64,000 bases of DNA, taken from positions 1 to 64,000 of the forward strand of contig NZ_QBKP01000009.1 in the NCBI RefSeq assembly GCF_003054195.1. Direction: 5' to 3'. Position 1 is the first letter of the stretch. Every line of letters begins with the position of its first letter. Below the pieces are notes generated by a model that searched no databases, was not told the origin of the DNA, and saw only the letters and a program-made list of their open reading frames with translations. This document shows positions 46,789 to 56,212 of this stretch, piece by piece. The translations under genes were made by a program, and so were the position numbers. This DNA comes from Gemmobacter caeni (lineage in GTDB: Bacteria; Pseudomonadota; Alphaproteobacteria; Rhodobacterales; Rhodobacteraceae).

Positions 46789-48633
46789 TCAGTTCTGCGG
46801 CTGGGGTTCCGGTTGCCCGATGGCAGGCGCGCCCAAAGAGGGTTGGCCCAGAGACGGCTGGCCCAGAGAGGGTTGGCCGAGTGAGGGCTGACCCAGCGCG
46901 GGCTGGCCGGGGGCGGGGGCCGGAGTGCCGCCGAGATTCGGCTGACCCAGGCCGCCACCCAGGCTACCCGGTTGGCCGAGACCACCACCCAGACCACCAC
47001 CAAGTCCGCCGCCGCCGAGGCTCGGCATCTGCGGCAGGGTGATGGTGACATTGGTGGTATCCACCGGCTTGCCCTTGTAGTGCATCACCAGCCCCGGGAA
47101 GCCGATCACGACGGCCACCATCACGATCTGGATGAACACGAAGGGTACGGCCCCCCAGTAGATCTGCCCTGTCGTCACCGGAGCAGTTTCCTTGCCGGTT
47201 ACCTTGTCGATGTAGGGCAGACGCGGCGCGACCGAGCGCAGGAAGAACAGCGCAAAGCCGAAGGGTGGGTGCATGAACGAGGTCTGCATGTTCACGCCCA
47301 GGATGACGCCCAGCCAGATCAGGTCGATCCCCAGCGCCTCAGCCGGGGCAACAAGCAGCGGGACGATGATGAAGGCCAGCTCGAAGAAATCGAGGAAGAA
47401 GGCCAGGAAGAACACCAGCACCGACACCACGATCAGGAAGCCCATCTGCCCGCCCGGAAGCGAGGTCAGCAGGTGTTCCACCCAGAGGTGCCCGTTCACG
47501 CCATAGAAGGTCAGCGAGAAGACCCGTGCCCCCAGCAGGATGAACATGACGAAGGCAGACAGGCGGGTGGTCGAGGCGAGCGCCTGGCTGATGACCGGCA
47601 GGGTCAGCCGCTTCTTGGCCGCCGCCAGAACCATGGCGCCCACCGCGCCCATGGCGCCGCCCTCGGTTGGCGTCGCAATGCCGAGGAAGATGGTGCCGAG
47701 CACGAGGAAGATCAGCGCGAGCGGCGGGATCAGCACGATGATCACCTGTTGCGCCAGACGCGACATGACGCCGATTTTCAGCGCCTTGTCCAGCAGAGCC
47801 GCCAGATAGACCAGGCCGATGCCGATGGTAGGCGCATAGATGTCGGCATTGGTGCCGACCTTGGGGTGCAGCCAGTGGAAGGCAGCATAGGACAGTGCCG
47901 CGCCGACCACGATGGCCACCAGCAGCGAGGTGACGCCCGAGCCGAGTGTCCGCGCCTCCAGCGGCAGGGCGGGCATCGACTTTGGCCGGAGGATCGACAT
48001 CACCAGCACATAACCGAGGTAAATGCCGGTCAGCACCAGACCGGGCAGCAGGGCACCGGCATACATGTCACCCACCGAACGGCCAAGCTGGTCGGCCAGA
48101 ACGATCAGAACGAGGCTGGGCGGGATGATCTGTGCCAGGGTGCCCGAAGCCGCGATGACCCCGGAGGCGATGGAACGGTCATAGCCATAGCGCAGCATGA
48201 TCGGCAGCGAGATCAGGCCCATCGCGATCACACTGGCCGCCACCACGCCGGTCGTCGCCGCCAGCAGCGCGCCCACGATGATCACCGCATAGGCAAGACC
48301 GCCACGAACCGGCCCGAAAAGTTGACCGATCGTATCCAGCAGATCCTCGGCCATGCCGGATCGTTCAAGCACGATCCCCATGAAGGTAAAGAAGGGGATG
48401 GCAAGTAATGTCTCGTTCGACAAGACCCCCCACAGCCGGTTCGGCATCGTGTTCAGCAGAGGCCAGTCAAGATTGATCGCCCCACCGGACAGGGGGGCGA
48501 GTTCGACCCCGATGAAGAAGAACAACAGCCCGTTCGCCGCCAGCGAGAACGCCACCGGATAGCCCAGCAGCAGAAACACCACCAGTGACACGAACATGAT
48601 CGGCGCAAGGTTCAGCGCGATGAATTCCATCAT
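46789..48633 (-). CDS. TRAP transporter large permease with a Gly/Pro/Gln repeat tail
   Basis: 614 residues. Residues ~1-525 are a DctM-type permease with about 12 helices (LAIPFFTFMGIVLERSGMAEDL; ASGTLAQIIPPSLVLIVLADQ). After the last helix comes an ~80-residue hydrophilic tail of GLGGGLGG and repeated GQPSL units, with a proline-rich end. The tail is absent from ordinary DctM proteins, which end near 430-530. Presumed partner of TakP. The start overlaps the small subunit stop. Confidence 0.9.
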   Translation of the reverse strand: MMEFIALNLAPIMFVSLVVFLLLGYPVAFSLAANGLLFFFIGVELAPLSGGAINLDWPLLNTMPNRLWGVLSNETLLAIPFFTFMGIVLERSGMAEDLLDTIGQLFGPVRGGLAYAVIIVGALLAATTGVVAASVIAMGLISLPIMLRYGYDRSIASGVIAASGTLAQIIPPSLVLIVLADQLGRSVGDMYAGALLPGLVLTGIYLGYVLVMSILRPKSMPALPLEARTLGSGVTSLLVAIVVGAALSYAAFHWLHPKVGTNADIYAPTIGIGLVYLAALLDKALKIGVMSRLAQQVIIVLIPPLALIFLVLGTIFLGIATPTEGGAMGAVGAMVLAAAKKRLTLPVISQALASTTRLSAFVMFILLGARVFSLTFYGVNGHLWVEHLLTSLPGGQMGFLIVVSVLVFFLAFFLDFFELAFIIVPLLVAPAEALGIDLIWLGVILGVNMQTSFMHPPFGFALFFLRSVAPRLPYIDKVTGKETAPVTTGQIYWGAVPFVFIQIVMVAVVIGFPGLVMHYKGKPVDTTNVTITLPQMPSLGGGGLGGGLGGGLGQPGSLGGGLGQPNLGGTPAPAPGQPALGQPSLGQPSLGQPSLGQPSLGAPAIGQPEPQPQN

Positions 48634-49214
48634 TTGACGTTCTCCCGCGCCATTTCCTCACCTTCCAGCGTCGCTGCCGCATGGGAGGACACGAAGGGAG
48701 AGGGATCGGGTATCACGCCCCGCATCACCGCGATTTTCTTGATGATTTCAGAGACGCCCTGAAACGCCAGCAGCACGAAGCCTGCCAGCAGCAGGGCTTT
48801 GGCGGGCCAGAGGATCAGACCGCCCGAATTGGTGGAAACCTCGCCGATGCGTACCGAGCGCTGTACATAGGGCACCAGATACCAGACCATCAGCAGCACG
48901 AAGGGCATCAGGAACAGCAGATGGCCCAGCAGGTCGATCCAGTGCTGCACGCGCCGCGACCACAGGCCATAGACGATGTCGATGCGCACATGTTCGTTCT
49001 GTTTCAGCGTATAGGCCGCAGCCAGCAGGAAGGCGGCGCCGAACAGATACCACTGCATTTCCAGCCAGGCATTTGACGAGGTGCTGAACGCCTTTCGAAC
49101 GATGGCATTCGCCGCGCTGATGATGACGGCAACCAGGATCAGCCACATGACTGATTTTCCTATAAACTCGTTGATACGGTCTATCGCGGCAGAGACTGCC
49201 AGCAGGCTCTTCAT
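48630..49214 (-). CDS. TRAP transporter small permease
   Basis: 194 residues from ATG at 49214; an ATG at 49256 adds 14 residues with a weak site. Four helices of the DctQ type, with the family pattern NAWLEMQWYLFGAAFLLAAA, EHVRIDIVY and WPAKALLLAGFVLLAFQGVSE. Assembles with the large permease, whose start overlaps its stop (ATGA). First gene of this two-gene operon; the operator-like motif at 49274 lies 60 bp upstream. Confidence 0.92.
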   Translation of the reverse strand: MKSLLAVSAAIDRINEFIGKSVMWLILVAVIISAANAIVRKAFSTSSNAWLEMQWYLFGAAFLLAAAYTLKQNEHVRIDIVYGLWSRRVQHWIDLLGHLLFLMPFVLLMVWYLVPYVQRSVRIGEVSTNSGGLILWPAKALLLAGFVLLAFQGVSEIIKKIAVMRGVIPDPSPFVSSHAAATLEGEEMARENVK

Positions 49215-49273
49215 CTCGTAGATCCCCCCATATAAAGGCGCCTTTGCGGCGCTCATACCTCAGTTTGCCGAAA

Positions 49274-49294
49274 TTGGTAAGAAAAGTTTTCCAA
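49274..49294. promoter_or_regulatory. Operator-like motif upstream of the TRAP permease genes
   Basis: TTGGTAAGAAAAGTTTTCCAA, an imperfect palindrome with the same GGTAAGAAAA block as the takP upstream repeat. It lies between divergent permease genes and cysK, so it could affect either. Confidence 0.4.
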
Positions 49295-49471
49295 AATCGG
49301 GGATCGGGTTTTGCCCTAGCTTCTTTTTCATGGATTTTTGTTCGGAAACCAAGGGGGAAGTGGCGGAAATCCCTCCTGCATTCCGGTTCGGCGACCGCAC
49401 ATGCCGCTGCGGTTCTTGAGTTCCTCCCCCTTCGACCCTAAACCTATGGGACGCAACAAAGGAAGCCATTC

Positions 49472-50506
49472 ATGCGTGTCTCTAGCGATCTTGCCGCGTC
49501 GATCGGCAATACCCCCCTCATCCGCCTGCGCAAGGCGAGCGAGCTGACGGGCTGCGAGATCCTCGGCAAGGCCGAGTTCATGAACCCGGGCCAGTCGGTG
49601 AAGGACCGCGCGGCGCTGTTCATCATCCGCGACGCCGTGGCGCGCGGCCTGCTGAAGCCTGGCGGCACGATTGTCGAGGGCACGGCGGGCAATACCGGCA
49701 TCGGACTTGCCCTGGTCGGCGCCTCGATGGGCTTCCGCACCGTCATCGTGATCCCCGAGACGCAGAGCCAGGAAAAGAAGGACATGCTGCGCCTTGCCGG
49801 GGCCGAACTGGTGCAGGTGCCTGCGGCGCCTTACAAGAACCCGAACAACTATGTCCGTTATTCCGGTCGTCTGGCCGAAGAACTGGCGCGGACTGAACCG
49901 AACGGCGCGATCTGGGCGAACCAGTTCGACAATACCGCAAACCGTCAGGCACATATCGAAACCACCGGGCCGGAGATCTGGGAACAGACCGGCGGCAAGG
50001 TGGACGGGTTCATCTGCGCCGTGGGGTCGGGTGGCACGTTCGCCGGTGTTGGCATGGCCTTGCAGCCGAAGGGCGTGAAGATCGGTCTGGCCGATCCCGA
50101 GGGCGCGGCGCTGCATGCCTTCTACACCACCGGCACGCTGGATTCGCCCGGCTCCTCGATCACCGAGGGGATTGGTCAGGGGCGGATCACCGCCAACCTC
50201 GAAGGCTTCACCCCTGATTTCAGCTATCGCATCCCCGATGCCGAGGCGCTGCCCATTGTCTTTGACCTGCTGTCGGAAGAGGGGCTGTGCCTTGGCGGCT
50301 CGTCCGGCATCAACGTGGCGGGCGCCATCCGCATGGCGCGCGAGATGGGGCCGGGCCATACCATCGTCACCGTGCTTTGCGACTATGGCACGCGCTACCA
50401 GTCCAAGCTGTTCAACCCCGCCTTCCTGAAGGACAAGGGGCTGCCGGTGCCGGAATGGCTGGACGATGCCGGGCGCCGTCTGCCCGAAGTCTATCAGGAC
50501 GCCTGA
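49472..50506 (+). CDS. cysK: Cysteine synthase A
   Basis: 344 residues, slightly longer than the usual 310-320. PLP-dependent O-acetylserine sulfhydrylase. PLP Lys in NPGQSVKDRAALF, phosphate loop EGTAGNTGIGLAL, and C-terminal GGSSGINVAGA. Cytoplasmic. The mechanosensitive channel gene begins 5 bp after its stop. Confidence 0.95.
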   Translation: MRVSSDLAASIGNTPLIRLRKASELTGCEILGKAEFMNPGQSVKDRAALFIIRDAVARGLLKPGGTIVEGTAGNTGIGLALVGASMGFRTVIVIPETQSQEKKDMLRLAGAELVQVPAAPYKNPNNYVRYSGRLAEELARTEPNGAIWANQFDNTANRQAHIETTGPEIWEQTGGKVDGFICAVGSGGTFAGVGMALQPKGVKIGLADPEGAALHAFYTTGTLDSPGSSITEGIGQGRITANLEGFTPDFSYRIPDAEALPIVFDLLSEEGLCLGGSSGINVAGAIRMAREMGPGHTIVTVLCDYGTRYQSKLFNPAFLKDKGLPVPEWLDDAGRRLPEVYQDA

Positions 50507-50511
50507 TCGCA

Positions 50512-53250
50512 ATGGTTCGTCCGGGGTTCCTGCGGTCACAACCGCTCGCGGTTCTGGCCTTCGTTCTGGCTTTGGCGTCCGGCGTCGGTGCGGGCGCCGG
50601 ATATGCCCAGGAAGGGCAGGGCACCGATGCGCCTGCTTCCGCAGAAACACAGTCACCCGCAGAAACACCGGCACCCGCAGAACCGCAGGGCCAACCGCCC
50701 GCCGAACCGGCGATAGATGCGGCGAAGGTCGGGGCGGGCGCCGCCCCCGCGACGGGAGGGCTGAGCAAGAGCCAGACCGCCGGGTCGACGACCGGCGGCA
50801 AGTCGATCACGGTTTCGACGCCTGACAGCGCCAAGGTCGATTACGCGGCCTGGGAACAGATGGGCCAGCGCGCCGACCGCGCTCTGGCCGATGCCAATAC
50901 CTCGAACAACGGGCTGGAACTTCTGCGTGGCCAGCTTGTTGCCTGGCGCACCAAATTCCAGACTGCGCAGACTGCCAACAGTTCGCGGATCACCCGCCTT
51001 CGCGACCAGATCTCTGCCCTGGGGCCGGTTCCGGCCGAAGGCCAGTCCGAGGCGCCGGAAATCGCGCAGCGTCGGCGCGACCTTTCGGAGGAGCTGTCGC
51101 GGCTTGAGGCGCCGGGGCGCGCGGCGGAAGAGGCCTATCGCCGGGCCAACGGGCTGATTGCGCAGATCGACGCCGTTTTGCGCGACCGGCAGGCCAAGCA
51201 ACTGCTCAAGCTCTGGCCCAGCCCGGCCAATCCGGCGAACTGGGAGGATGCGGCCATTGCCGTGCGCGATACCGGCGCAACGATCTGGCGCGACCTGACG
51301 AACAACTGGCAGCGCGCCGACCGCCGGGCCGAGATGTTCGATACCCTGCCGGTGATCGGTATTCTTCTGGTCATGGCGGTGGTGCTGATCTGGCGTGGCC
51401 GCGTCTGGATCGAACGCTTTGCCAACTGGTTGCAGGGCCCCAGCCGATCCGGCCGCTGGAGCCGCGTGCTTGCCTTCATCGCCTCGCTGGGCCAGATCGT
51501 CGTGCCCTCGGTGGGTGTGATCATGGTCGCGGTGGCGGCACTGGCGTCGAAGATGTTCACCGGCATGGCGGCCAGTATGGTCGAGGGGCTGGTGCTGACC
51601 GGCATCACCCTGTTCACCGGCATCTGGCTGGCGGCGCGGGTCTTCCCGAAACATCCCGATGATGGCGGCCCGCTGGGCTTTCCGGTGCAGACCCGGATCG
51701 AGGCGCGCTTTCATGTGCAGTTCATGGGGCTGCTGCTCGGCCTTGGCTCGCTGGAAACCGCGATCTTCCCGCCTGCGCAGCTGAGCGAAGCTGCGGTTCC
51801 GGTGATGAGCCTGCCGTTGCAGCTGTTGCTCAGCCTGACGCTGTGGCGTTTTGGTCATCTGGTGAACCGCTGTGCGGGTCAGCAGGCCAGCGACGGGTCC
51901 GTGGCAGGGGCGGCAGATGCCGGACGCTTCCGGCTGAGCCTGATCCAGATCATCGCGAAATTCGTCATCGCACTTGCCGTTGTCGCGCCCGTTCTGGCGC
52001 TGATCGGCTACAGCTCTGCCGCCAGCGCGCTGCTGTTCCCGGCCACGGCCTCGCTGTTCCTGATCGGCCTGCTGCTGATCCTTGTGCAACTGATCGGCGA
52101 CCTCTGGGGCGCCGTGGTGCCGGGTGACGAGGATACCGCCGGGCAGGGGCTGCTGCCGGTGCTGGCGGGCTTTCTGCTGACGCTGGTGTCGCTGCCGGTC
52201 TTCGCCCTGATCTGGGGCGCGAGGATCGAGGATCTGGGCGAGTTGTGGAACCGCTTTGCCCAAGGGTTCACCATTGGCGAGACGCGGATATCACCGTCGA
52301 ACTTCGTCTATTTCCTGATCCTGTTCATCATCGGCTACGGCGCCACCCGGCTGTTCCAGAGCGCGCTGCGCAGCTCGATCCTGCCCAAGACCAAGCTGGA
52401 TCAGGGTGGGCGCAACGCCATCGTCTCGGGCACCGGCTATGTGGGGATCTTTCTTGCCGCGCTGATCGCGGTTTCCGCCGCCGGGATCGACCTGTCGGGT
52501 CTGGCCATCGTCGCCTCCGCCCTGTCGGTCGGTATCGGTTTCGGCCTTCAGAACATTGTGCAGAACTTCGTTTCCGGCATCATCCTGCTGATCGAACGTC
52601 CGGTCAGCGAGGGCGACTGGATCGAGGTTGGCGGCGTGACCGGCACGGTCAAGTCGATCTCTGTGCGTTCGACCCGCATCCAGACCTTCGACCGCTCGGA
52701 TGTGATCGTGCCCAATGCCGATCTGGTCAGCCAGCAGGTGACGAACTGGACGCGGTTCAGCCTGGCCGGGCGGGTCATCGTGCCCGTCGGTGTGGATTAC
52801 AGCTCTGACACCGAACAGGTGGCCCGCATCCTGCGCGAGATCGCAGAGGCGCATCCGCTTGTGGTGCTGGAGCCGCCGCCCAGCGTGGCCTTCATGGGGC
52901 TTGGTGCGGATGCGCTGAACTTCGAGATCCGCATGATCATCCGCGACGTGAATTTCTCGCTGTCGGTTCGGACCGAAGTGAATCACGCCATCGTGCGCCG
53001 CTTCCGCGAAGAGGGCGTGGCGATGCCATTTTCGCAGCGCGACATCTGGCTGCGCAACCCCGAGGCGGTGGCCGAGGCGCTGGCCGGGCTGCGGGCTGCG
53101 GTGGGCGGTGCCGGACCCGTGGCCCCCGCTGATGGCGACGGCTCTGCCGCGCGACCGCAACCGCGTCAGCGCGACGATATACAGCTTGACCCGCCAGCCG
53201 ATCCGCGCGCAGACGAGATACCGGATTTCGACGACGGGACAGAACGATGA
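50512..53250 (+). CDS. DUF3772 mechanosensitive ion channel (MscS family)
   Basis: 912 residues from ATG at 50512. Signal peptide, a Pro/Ala-rich linker, periplasmic DUF3772 coiled region (about 110-265), about eleven membrane helices, and the C-terminal MscS core: pore helix with SVGIGFGLQNIVQNFVSGIILL, beta domain ERPVSEGDWIEVGGVTGTV, then an alpha/beta domain and an acidic tail. Inner-membrane osmotic release channel of the large MscK-like class. It runs directly on from cysK and overlaps alaX by ATGA. Confidence 0.93.
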   Translation: MVRPGFLRSQPLAVLAFVLALASGVGAGAGYAQEGQGTDAPASAETQSPAETPAPAEPQGQPPAEPAIDAAKVGAGAAPATGGLSKSQTAGSTTGGKSITVSTPDSAKVDYAAWEQMGQRADRALADANTSNNGLELLRGQLVAWRTKFQTAQTANSSRITRLRDQISALGPVPAEGQSEAPEIAQRRRDLSEELSRLEAPGRAAEEAYRRANGLIAQIDAVLRDRQAKQLLKLWPSPANPANWEDAAIAVRDTGATIWRDLTNNWQRADRRAEMFDTLPVIGILLVMAVVLIWRGRVWIERFANWLQGPSRSGRWSRVLAFIASLGQIVVPSVGVIMVAVAALASKMFTGMAASMVEGLVLTGITLFTGIWLAARVFPKHPDDGGPLGFPVQTRIEARFHVQFMGLLLGLGSLETAIFPPAQLSEAAVPVMSLPLQLLLSLTLWRFGHLVNRCAGQQASDGSVAGAADAGRFRLSLIQIIAKFVIALAVVAPVLALIGYSSAASALLFPATASLFLIGLLLILVQLIGDLWGAVVPGDEDTAGQGLLPVLAGFLLTLVSLPVFALIWGARIEDLGELWNRFAQGFTIGETRISPSNFVYFLILFIIGYGATRLFQSALRSSILPKTKLDQGGRNAIVSGTGYVGIFLAALIAVSAAGIDLSGLAIVASALSVGIGFGLQNIVQNFVSGIILLIERPVSEGDWIEVGGVTGTVKSISVRSTRIQTFDRSDVIVPNADLVSQQVTNWTRFSLAGRVIVPVGVDYSSDTEQVARILREIAEAHPLVVLEPPPSVAFMGLGADALNFEIRMIIRDVNFSLSVRTEVNHAIVRRFREEGVAMPFSQRDIWLRNPEAVAEALAGLRAAVGGAGPVAPADGDGSAARPQPRQRDDIQLDPPADPRADEIPDFDDGTER

Positions 53251-53978
53251 CCGACACGCACACACGCCTGCTGTTCCGCGAGGATGCCTATCTGCGCGAT
53301 GCGCCCGCGCAGGTGCTGGCGCATACGCCTGAGGGCGGCATCGTGCTGGATGCCTCGATCTTCTATCCCACGGGCGGCGGGCAGCCGGGCGACAGCGGGC
53401 GGCTGGAATGGCAGGGCGGCACGCTGGACATTGCGACGGCGGTCAAGGTCGGGCCCGCACAGATCGCGCTGGTGGCGGCAGAGCCGCGCCCTTTGCCTCC
53501 GGTGGGCACCAGCCTGCGGCAGTATCTCGACTGGGAGCGCAGGCATCGTCACATGCGTGTTCATACCGCGCTGCACCTGCTGTCGGTCGTGATCCCCCTG
53601 CCGGTGACCGGCGGCCAGATCGGGGCCGAGCGCGGGCGTCTGGATTTCGACATGCCCGAACCGCCCGCCGATGTCGGGGCGCTGAATGAGGCGCTGAATG
53701 CGCTGATCGACCGCGATCTGCCGGTGGGCGAGCAATGGATCACCGATGCGGAGCTTGCCGCCAATCCGGGGCTTGTGAAAACCATGTCGGTCCGCCCGCC
53801 CGCCGGTCAGGGACGGGTGCGGCTGGTGCGGATCGGGCAGGGCGCAGGCCAGGTCGATCTGCAACCCTGTGGCGGCACCCATGTCGCCCGCACGGCCGAG
53901 ATCGGCCGCGTCGAGATCGGCAAGATCGAGAACAAGGGCCGCCAGAACCGTCGGGTCAGCCTCACACTGGCGGATTGA
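53247..53978 (+). CDS. AlaX-type alanyl-tRNA editing protein
   Basis: 243 residues. Hydrolyses Ser or Gly wrongly attached to tRNA-Ala. Zinc ligands HTALH and QPCGGTH are both present, with FYPTGGGQPGDSG near the N-terminus. It is the editing part of alanyl-tRNA synthetase as a free protein. Start overlaps the stop of the channel gene; this is the third member of a cysK-channel-alaX run. Confidence 0.93.
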   Translation: MTDTHTRLLFREDAYLRDAPAQVLAHTPEGGIVLDASIFYPTGGGQPGDSGRLEWQGGTLDIATAVKVGPAQIALVAAEPRPLPPVGTSLRQYLDWERRHRHMRVHTALHLLSVVIPLPVTGGQIGAERGRLDFDMPEPPADVGALNEALNALIDRDLPVGEQWITDAELAANPGLVKTMSVRPPAGQGRVRLVRIGQGAGQVDLQPCGGTHVARTAEIGRVEIGKIENKGRQNRRVSLTLAD

Positions 53979-54039
53979 CGCGACAGCGCGTCACAACGGC
54001 TGCGCGGGGCGACTGATGCGCTTTCGCGTCAGGGCGCGT

Positions 54040-54840
54040 TCACAACCCGTCAGGAATGCGGCTCAGCGCCCGCTGAATGATCGGGGGGGCATAACTCATG
54101 TCATGCACGGTATCCTGGCGCACGATGGCCCGCCACAGCGCCGGATCATGGGGCAGGCGCTCCAGCACGGCTGCCGTCATCCGGTTCATCCCGTCAATGC
54201 GCCGACGCACCAGAAGCGAGAATCCGGGGTAGAAGCGCATGTTCCCCTCCAGCCCGAATTCGAAGAAATTGATGTTCGACTGGTTCTGCCGGTCCTGGCA
54301 ATAGATCGACACGCCATCGAGATGCTGCCGTACCAGGCCGAAATAGGCCAGCCGGGGGAAGCGGCGCGCATTCGGATTTTCCTGCTGGGCCAGCAGATTT
54401 TCCTCGAATCCCTTGAACAGGGTGACCTCGTCGCGCGTGCGGATCAGGGCAACGTTGGTGACGATTTTTCCCTGAAACATGAAGGACTTGCGCCAGAATC
54501 TGTAAACCGCGTCCGGCAAGACCTCGGGGTCCACGGGGCGCGATCTTCCGATCAGAAGCTTGTCGCGCATCTCCAGCAGGAAGCGGTCGGGGATTGACCG
54601 GCGCAGATCTTCCAGCGGTTCCAGCAGAATGCGCGCATCCACCTCGAAATGGGTGCAGATCCGTGCAAGGATATCGGGACGCGGGAAGGCCTCCCCCGCG
54701 AGGTAGCGGTTGAACTGCGTGCGGTTGATCCCGATCTGCTGGCACAGGACCGAGATCGGCGGCCCACCGTCGCAAAGTTCGCGCAGATTGCGGCCGAAGA
54801 TCGAACGGACTTCGGTCGGTGACAGGGGGGCCTTGGCCAT
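54040..54840 (-). CDS. XRE-family transcriptional regulator
   Basis: 266 residues. N-terminal helix-turn-helix (SVLCQQIGINRTQFNRYLAGEAFPRP split across residues 29-54), then a ~200-residue C-terminal domain with no recognised fold (FRFWRKSFMFQGK-like segment, NFFEFGLEGNMRFYPGF). It may be a ligand-binding effector domain. Target genes unknown; it stands alone, divergent from the small gene at 55020. Confidence 0.82.
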   Translation of the reverse strand: MAKAPLSPTEVRSIFGRNLRELCDGGPPISVLCQQIGINRTQFNRYLAGEAFPRPDILARICTHFEVDARILLEPLEDLRRSIPDRFLLEMRDKLLIGRSRPVDPEVLPDAVYRFWRKSFMFQGKIVTNVALIRTRDEVTLFKGFEENLLAQQENPNARRFPRLAYFGLVRQHLDGVSIYCQDRQNQSNINFFEFGLEGNMRFYPGFSLLVRRRIDGMNRMTAAVLERLPHDPALWRAIVRQDTVHDMSYAPPIIQRALSRIPDGL

Positions 54841-55019
54841 GGGTCAACCCTCGGGCGGTGGTCTGACGCTGTTCAGCGTCACTCCTGAAACAAAATCGCA
54901 GGCTTGTCCACGGTATTGATGCGGAATTCCACATGCAGCGTCAAAGAGCCTGTGCATAAATGATTGAAAGGGCAAGCTTGCCCGAAGTTGGCGCAACCTG
55001 TTCGGAGACGGAGTGTCAG

Positions 55020-55283
55020 ATGCTTGGGGTCGTGATCTGGAACTGCCATCGCACAGGCCGGGCGATTGTCTGGTGTTCCGATCATCGTGATCTGGCGCAT
55101 TACGACGGGCCGGCCGCGGGCACTGCACCGCTGCGGATCGATGTCGGGGATCTGGTTGAAATGTCCTTCCTGCCGGACAGCAGCGTGCGTCGCTGTGCCG
55201 ATCTGCGTTTGATCGAGCAGGGCTACATGCCCGATGTCGTCAGCGAATTGCGCGGTCGCCGCACCGCAATCGCCGCCGCATGA
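55020..55283 (+). CDS. Small conserved-looking protein of unknown function
   Basis: 87 residues from ATG at 55020, 7 nt after ACGGAG; the frame also opens at 54960 but without a good site. Sequence MLGVVIWNCHRTGRAIVWCS... predicts a small beta protein with Cys/His residues early on. No domain recognised. It stands between the XRE regulator and tRNA-Ser, 80 bp before the tRNA. Confidence 0.5.
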   Translation: MLGVVIWNCHRTGRAIVWCSDHRDLAHYDGPAAGTAPLRIDVGDLVEMSFLPDSSVRRCADLRLIEQGYMPDVVSELRGRRTAIAAA

Positions 55284-55363
55284 CCGAAGGGCGGAGCCGG
55301 TGATACAGAACCGCACCGCAGCCCCTTGCACCCGTCCCGGAACTGCGGTTATACGGCTGCAAC

Positions 55364-55453
55364 GGACAGTTGGCCGAGTGGTCGAAGGCGCACGCCTGGA
55401 AAGTGTGTAGGCGGGGAACCGTCTCGAGGGTTCGAATCCCTCACTGTCCGCCA
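55364..55453 (+). tRNA. tRNA-Ser (anticodon GGA)
   Basis: 90 nt with a long variable arm, encoded CCA, acceptor GGACAGT/ACTGTCC, anticodon loop CTGGAAA. Complete. tRNA-Ser genes are frequent integration targets, which matters for the scar-like region that follows. Confidence 0.96.
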
Positions 55454-55533
55454 TCATCATAAAATCTTCTGTGTTTTTATGGTCTTTGGCCGTATTATTG
55501 TGTCTCGAATTGTGGTGCAAAAGGTGCATCGTT

Positions 55534-55609
55534 CTGGGCGTGGCGCAGGAGGTAGCGCGACGCCTTTGGGTGCCGCTGGTCGCGGGTTCGATCCCCGCCG
55601 CCCAGACCA
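55534..55609 (+). tRNA. tRNA-Pro(UGG)-like gene with mispaired anticodon stem
   Basis: 76 nt in exact tRNA register: acceptor CTGGGCG/CGCCCAG with the C1-G72 pair typical of bacterial tRNA-Pro, D stem GCGC/GCGC, anticodon loop TTTGGGT, T stem GCGGG/CCCGC, A73 and encoded CCA. The anticodon stem ACGCC/GCCGC has two mismatches (27-43 and 30-40), so it is probably a degenerate or non-canonical copy. It lies 80 bp after tRNA-Ser. Confidence 0.55.
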
Positions 55610-55756
55610 CGGAATCACGAACGCCAGACTGACTAAACCCCGAAACCCGCACACGAACAATCAGCCGCAAAATTGCGCTGCTGCAACTTTCAGTGTAAAA
55701 CACTGCAAATTTGCGTGTCAGCTATCAACCAGAGCCTCACAGCCTCGGCAAGCGCC

Positions 55757-56212
55757 TTATTTTATTGAGGAAAGACGGCTGGCGACGGGTAACGACACCT
55801 AGCGACGGATAGGGCAACGCACTCTCTTAAAAACCCCTATGTTTTTGTCGCGTTACAGAAAGCGCGCGCTAGTTGCATCCTACGGCCAGTCGGAGACTTC
55901 CCGCCAAAAGGGCACTGTGGCTCGAAAACGCCTTGTATCGTTGGGCTAAACGCGGTTTTCCAACAGAGCGCCCGCAGGAGCCTTCGGAAACCGTCACTGG
56001 ACTGGTTCGCGCTTTTGGCCCCCTAATTTTGTCCGATGTCCCATCGTGGACATACAGGTAAGCCATAGTGCCAATCTCGCTGCGCCTATCGATAAATGCC
56101 TTATTTTATTGGCTTAAGACGGCTCGGGACACCTTACGACAGGTAACGACGCTTCAGGCGTGGCACCGCCTCTTATGGCCCCCTGTTTCTGTCGCATTAC
56201 ATTTCCGCGTCA
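55757..56212. repeat. Three divergent tandem repeats between tRNA genes, attachment-site-like
   Basis: Units begin near 55757 (GCCTTATTTTATTGAGG), 55931 (GCCTTGTATCGTTGGGC) and 56097 (GCCTTATTTTATTGGCT), about 170 bp apart. Each ends in a related block: CCCCTATGTTTTTGTCGCG at 55838, CCCCCTAATTTTGTCCG at 56021, CCCCCTGTTTCTGTCGC at 56182. GGTAACGAC-type short repeats fall inside units one and three, like arm-type integrase sites. The rest of 55610-56303 shows no supportable gene. Read as tandem integration scars. Confidence 0.5.

Noticed and set aside
46800-47000. CRISPR-like array from the repeated GC blocks
   Set aside because: The repeats are in-frame codons of the permease tail with no spacers; no CRISPR array was seen anywhere in the window.
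55869-56066. 65-codon minus-strand frame (MAYLYVHDGT...) as a gene
   Set aside because: No clear domain beyond a faint integrase-like start, and it lies within the divergent repeats; kept only as a possible remnant.
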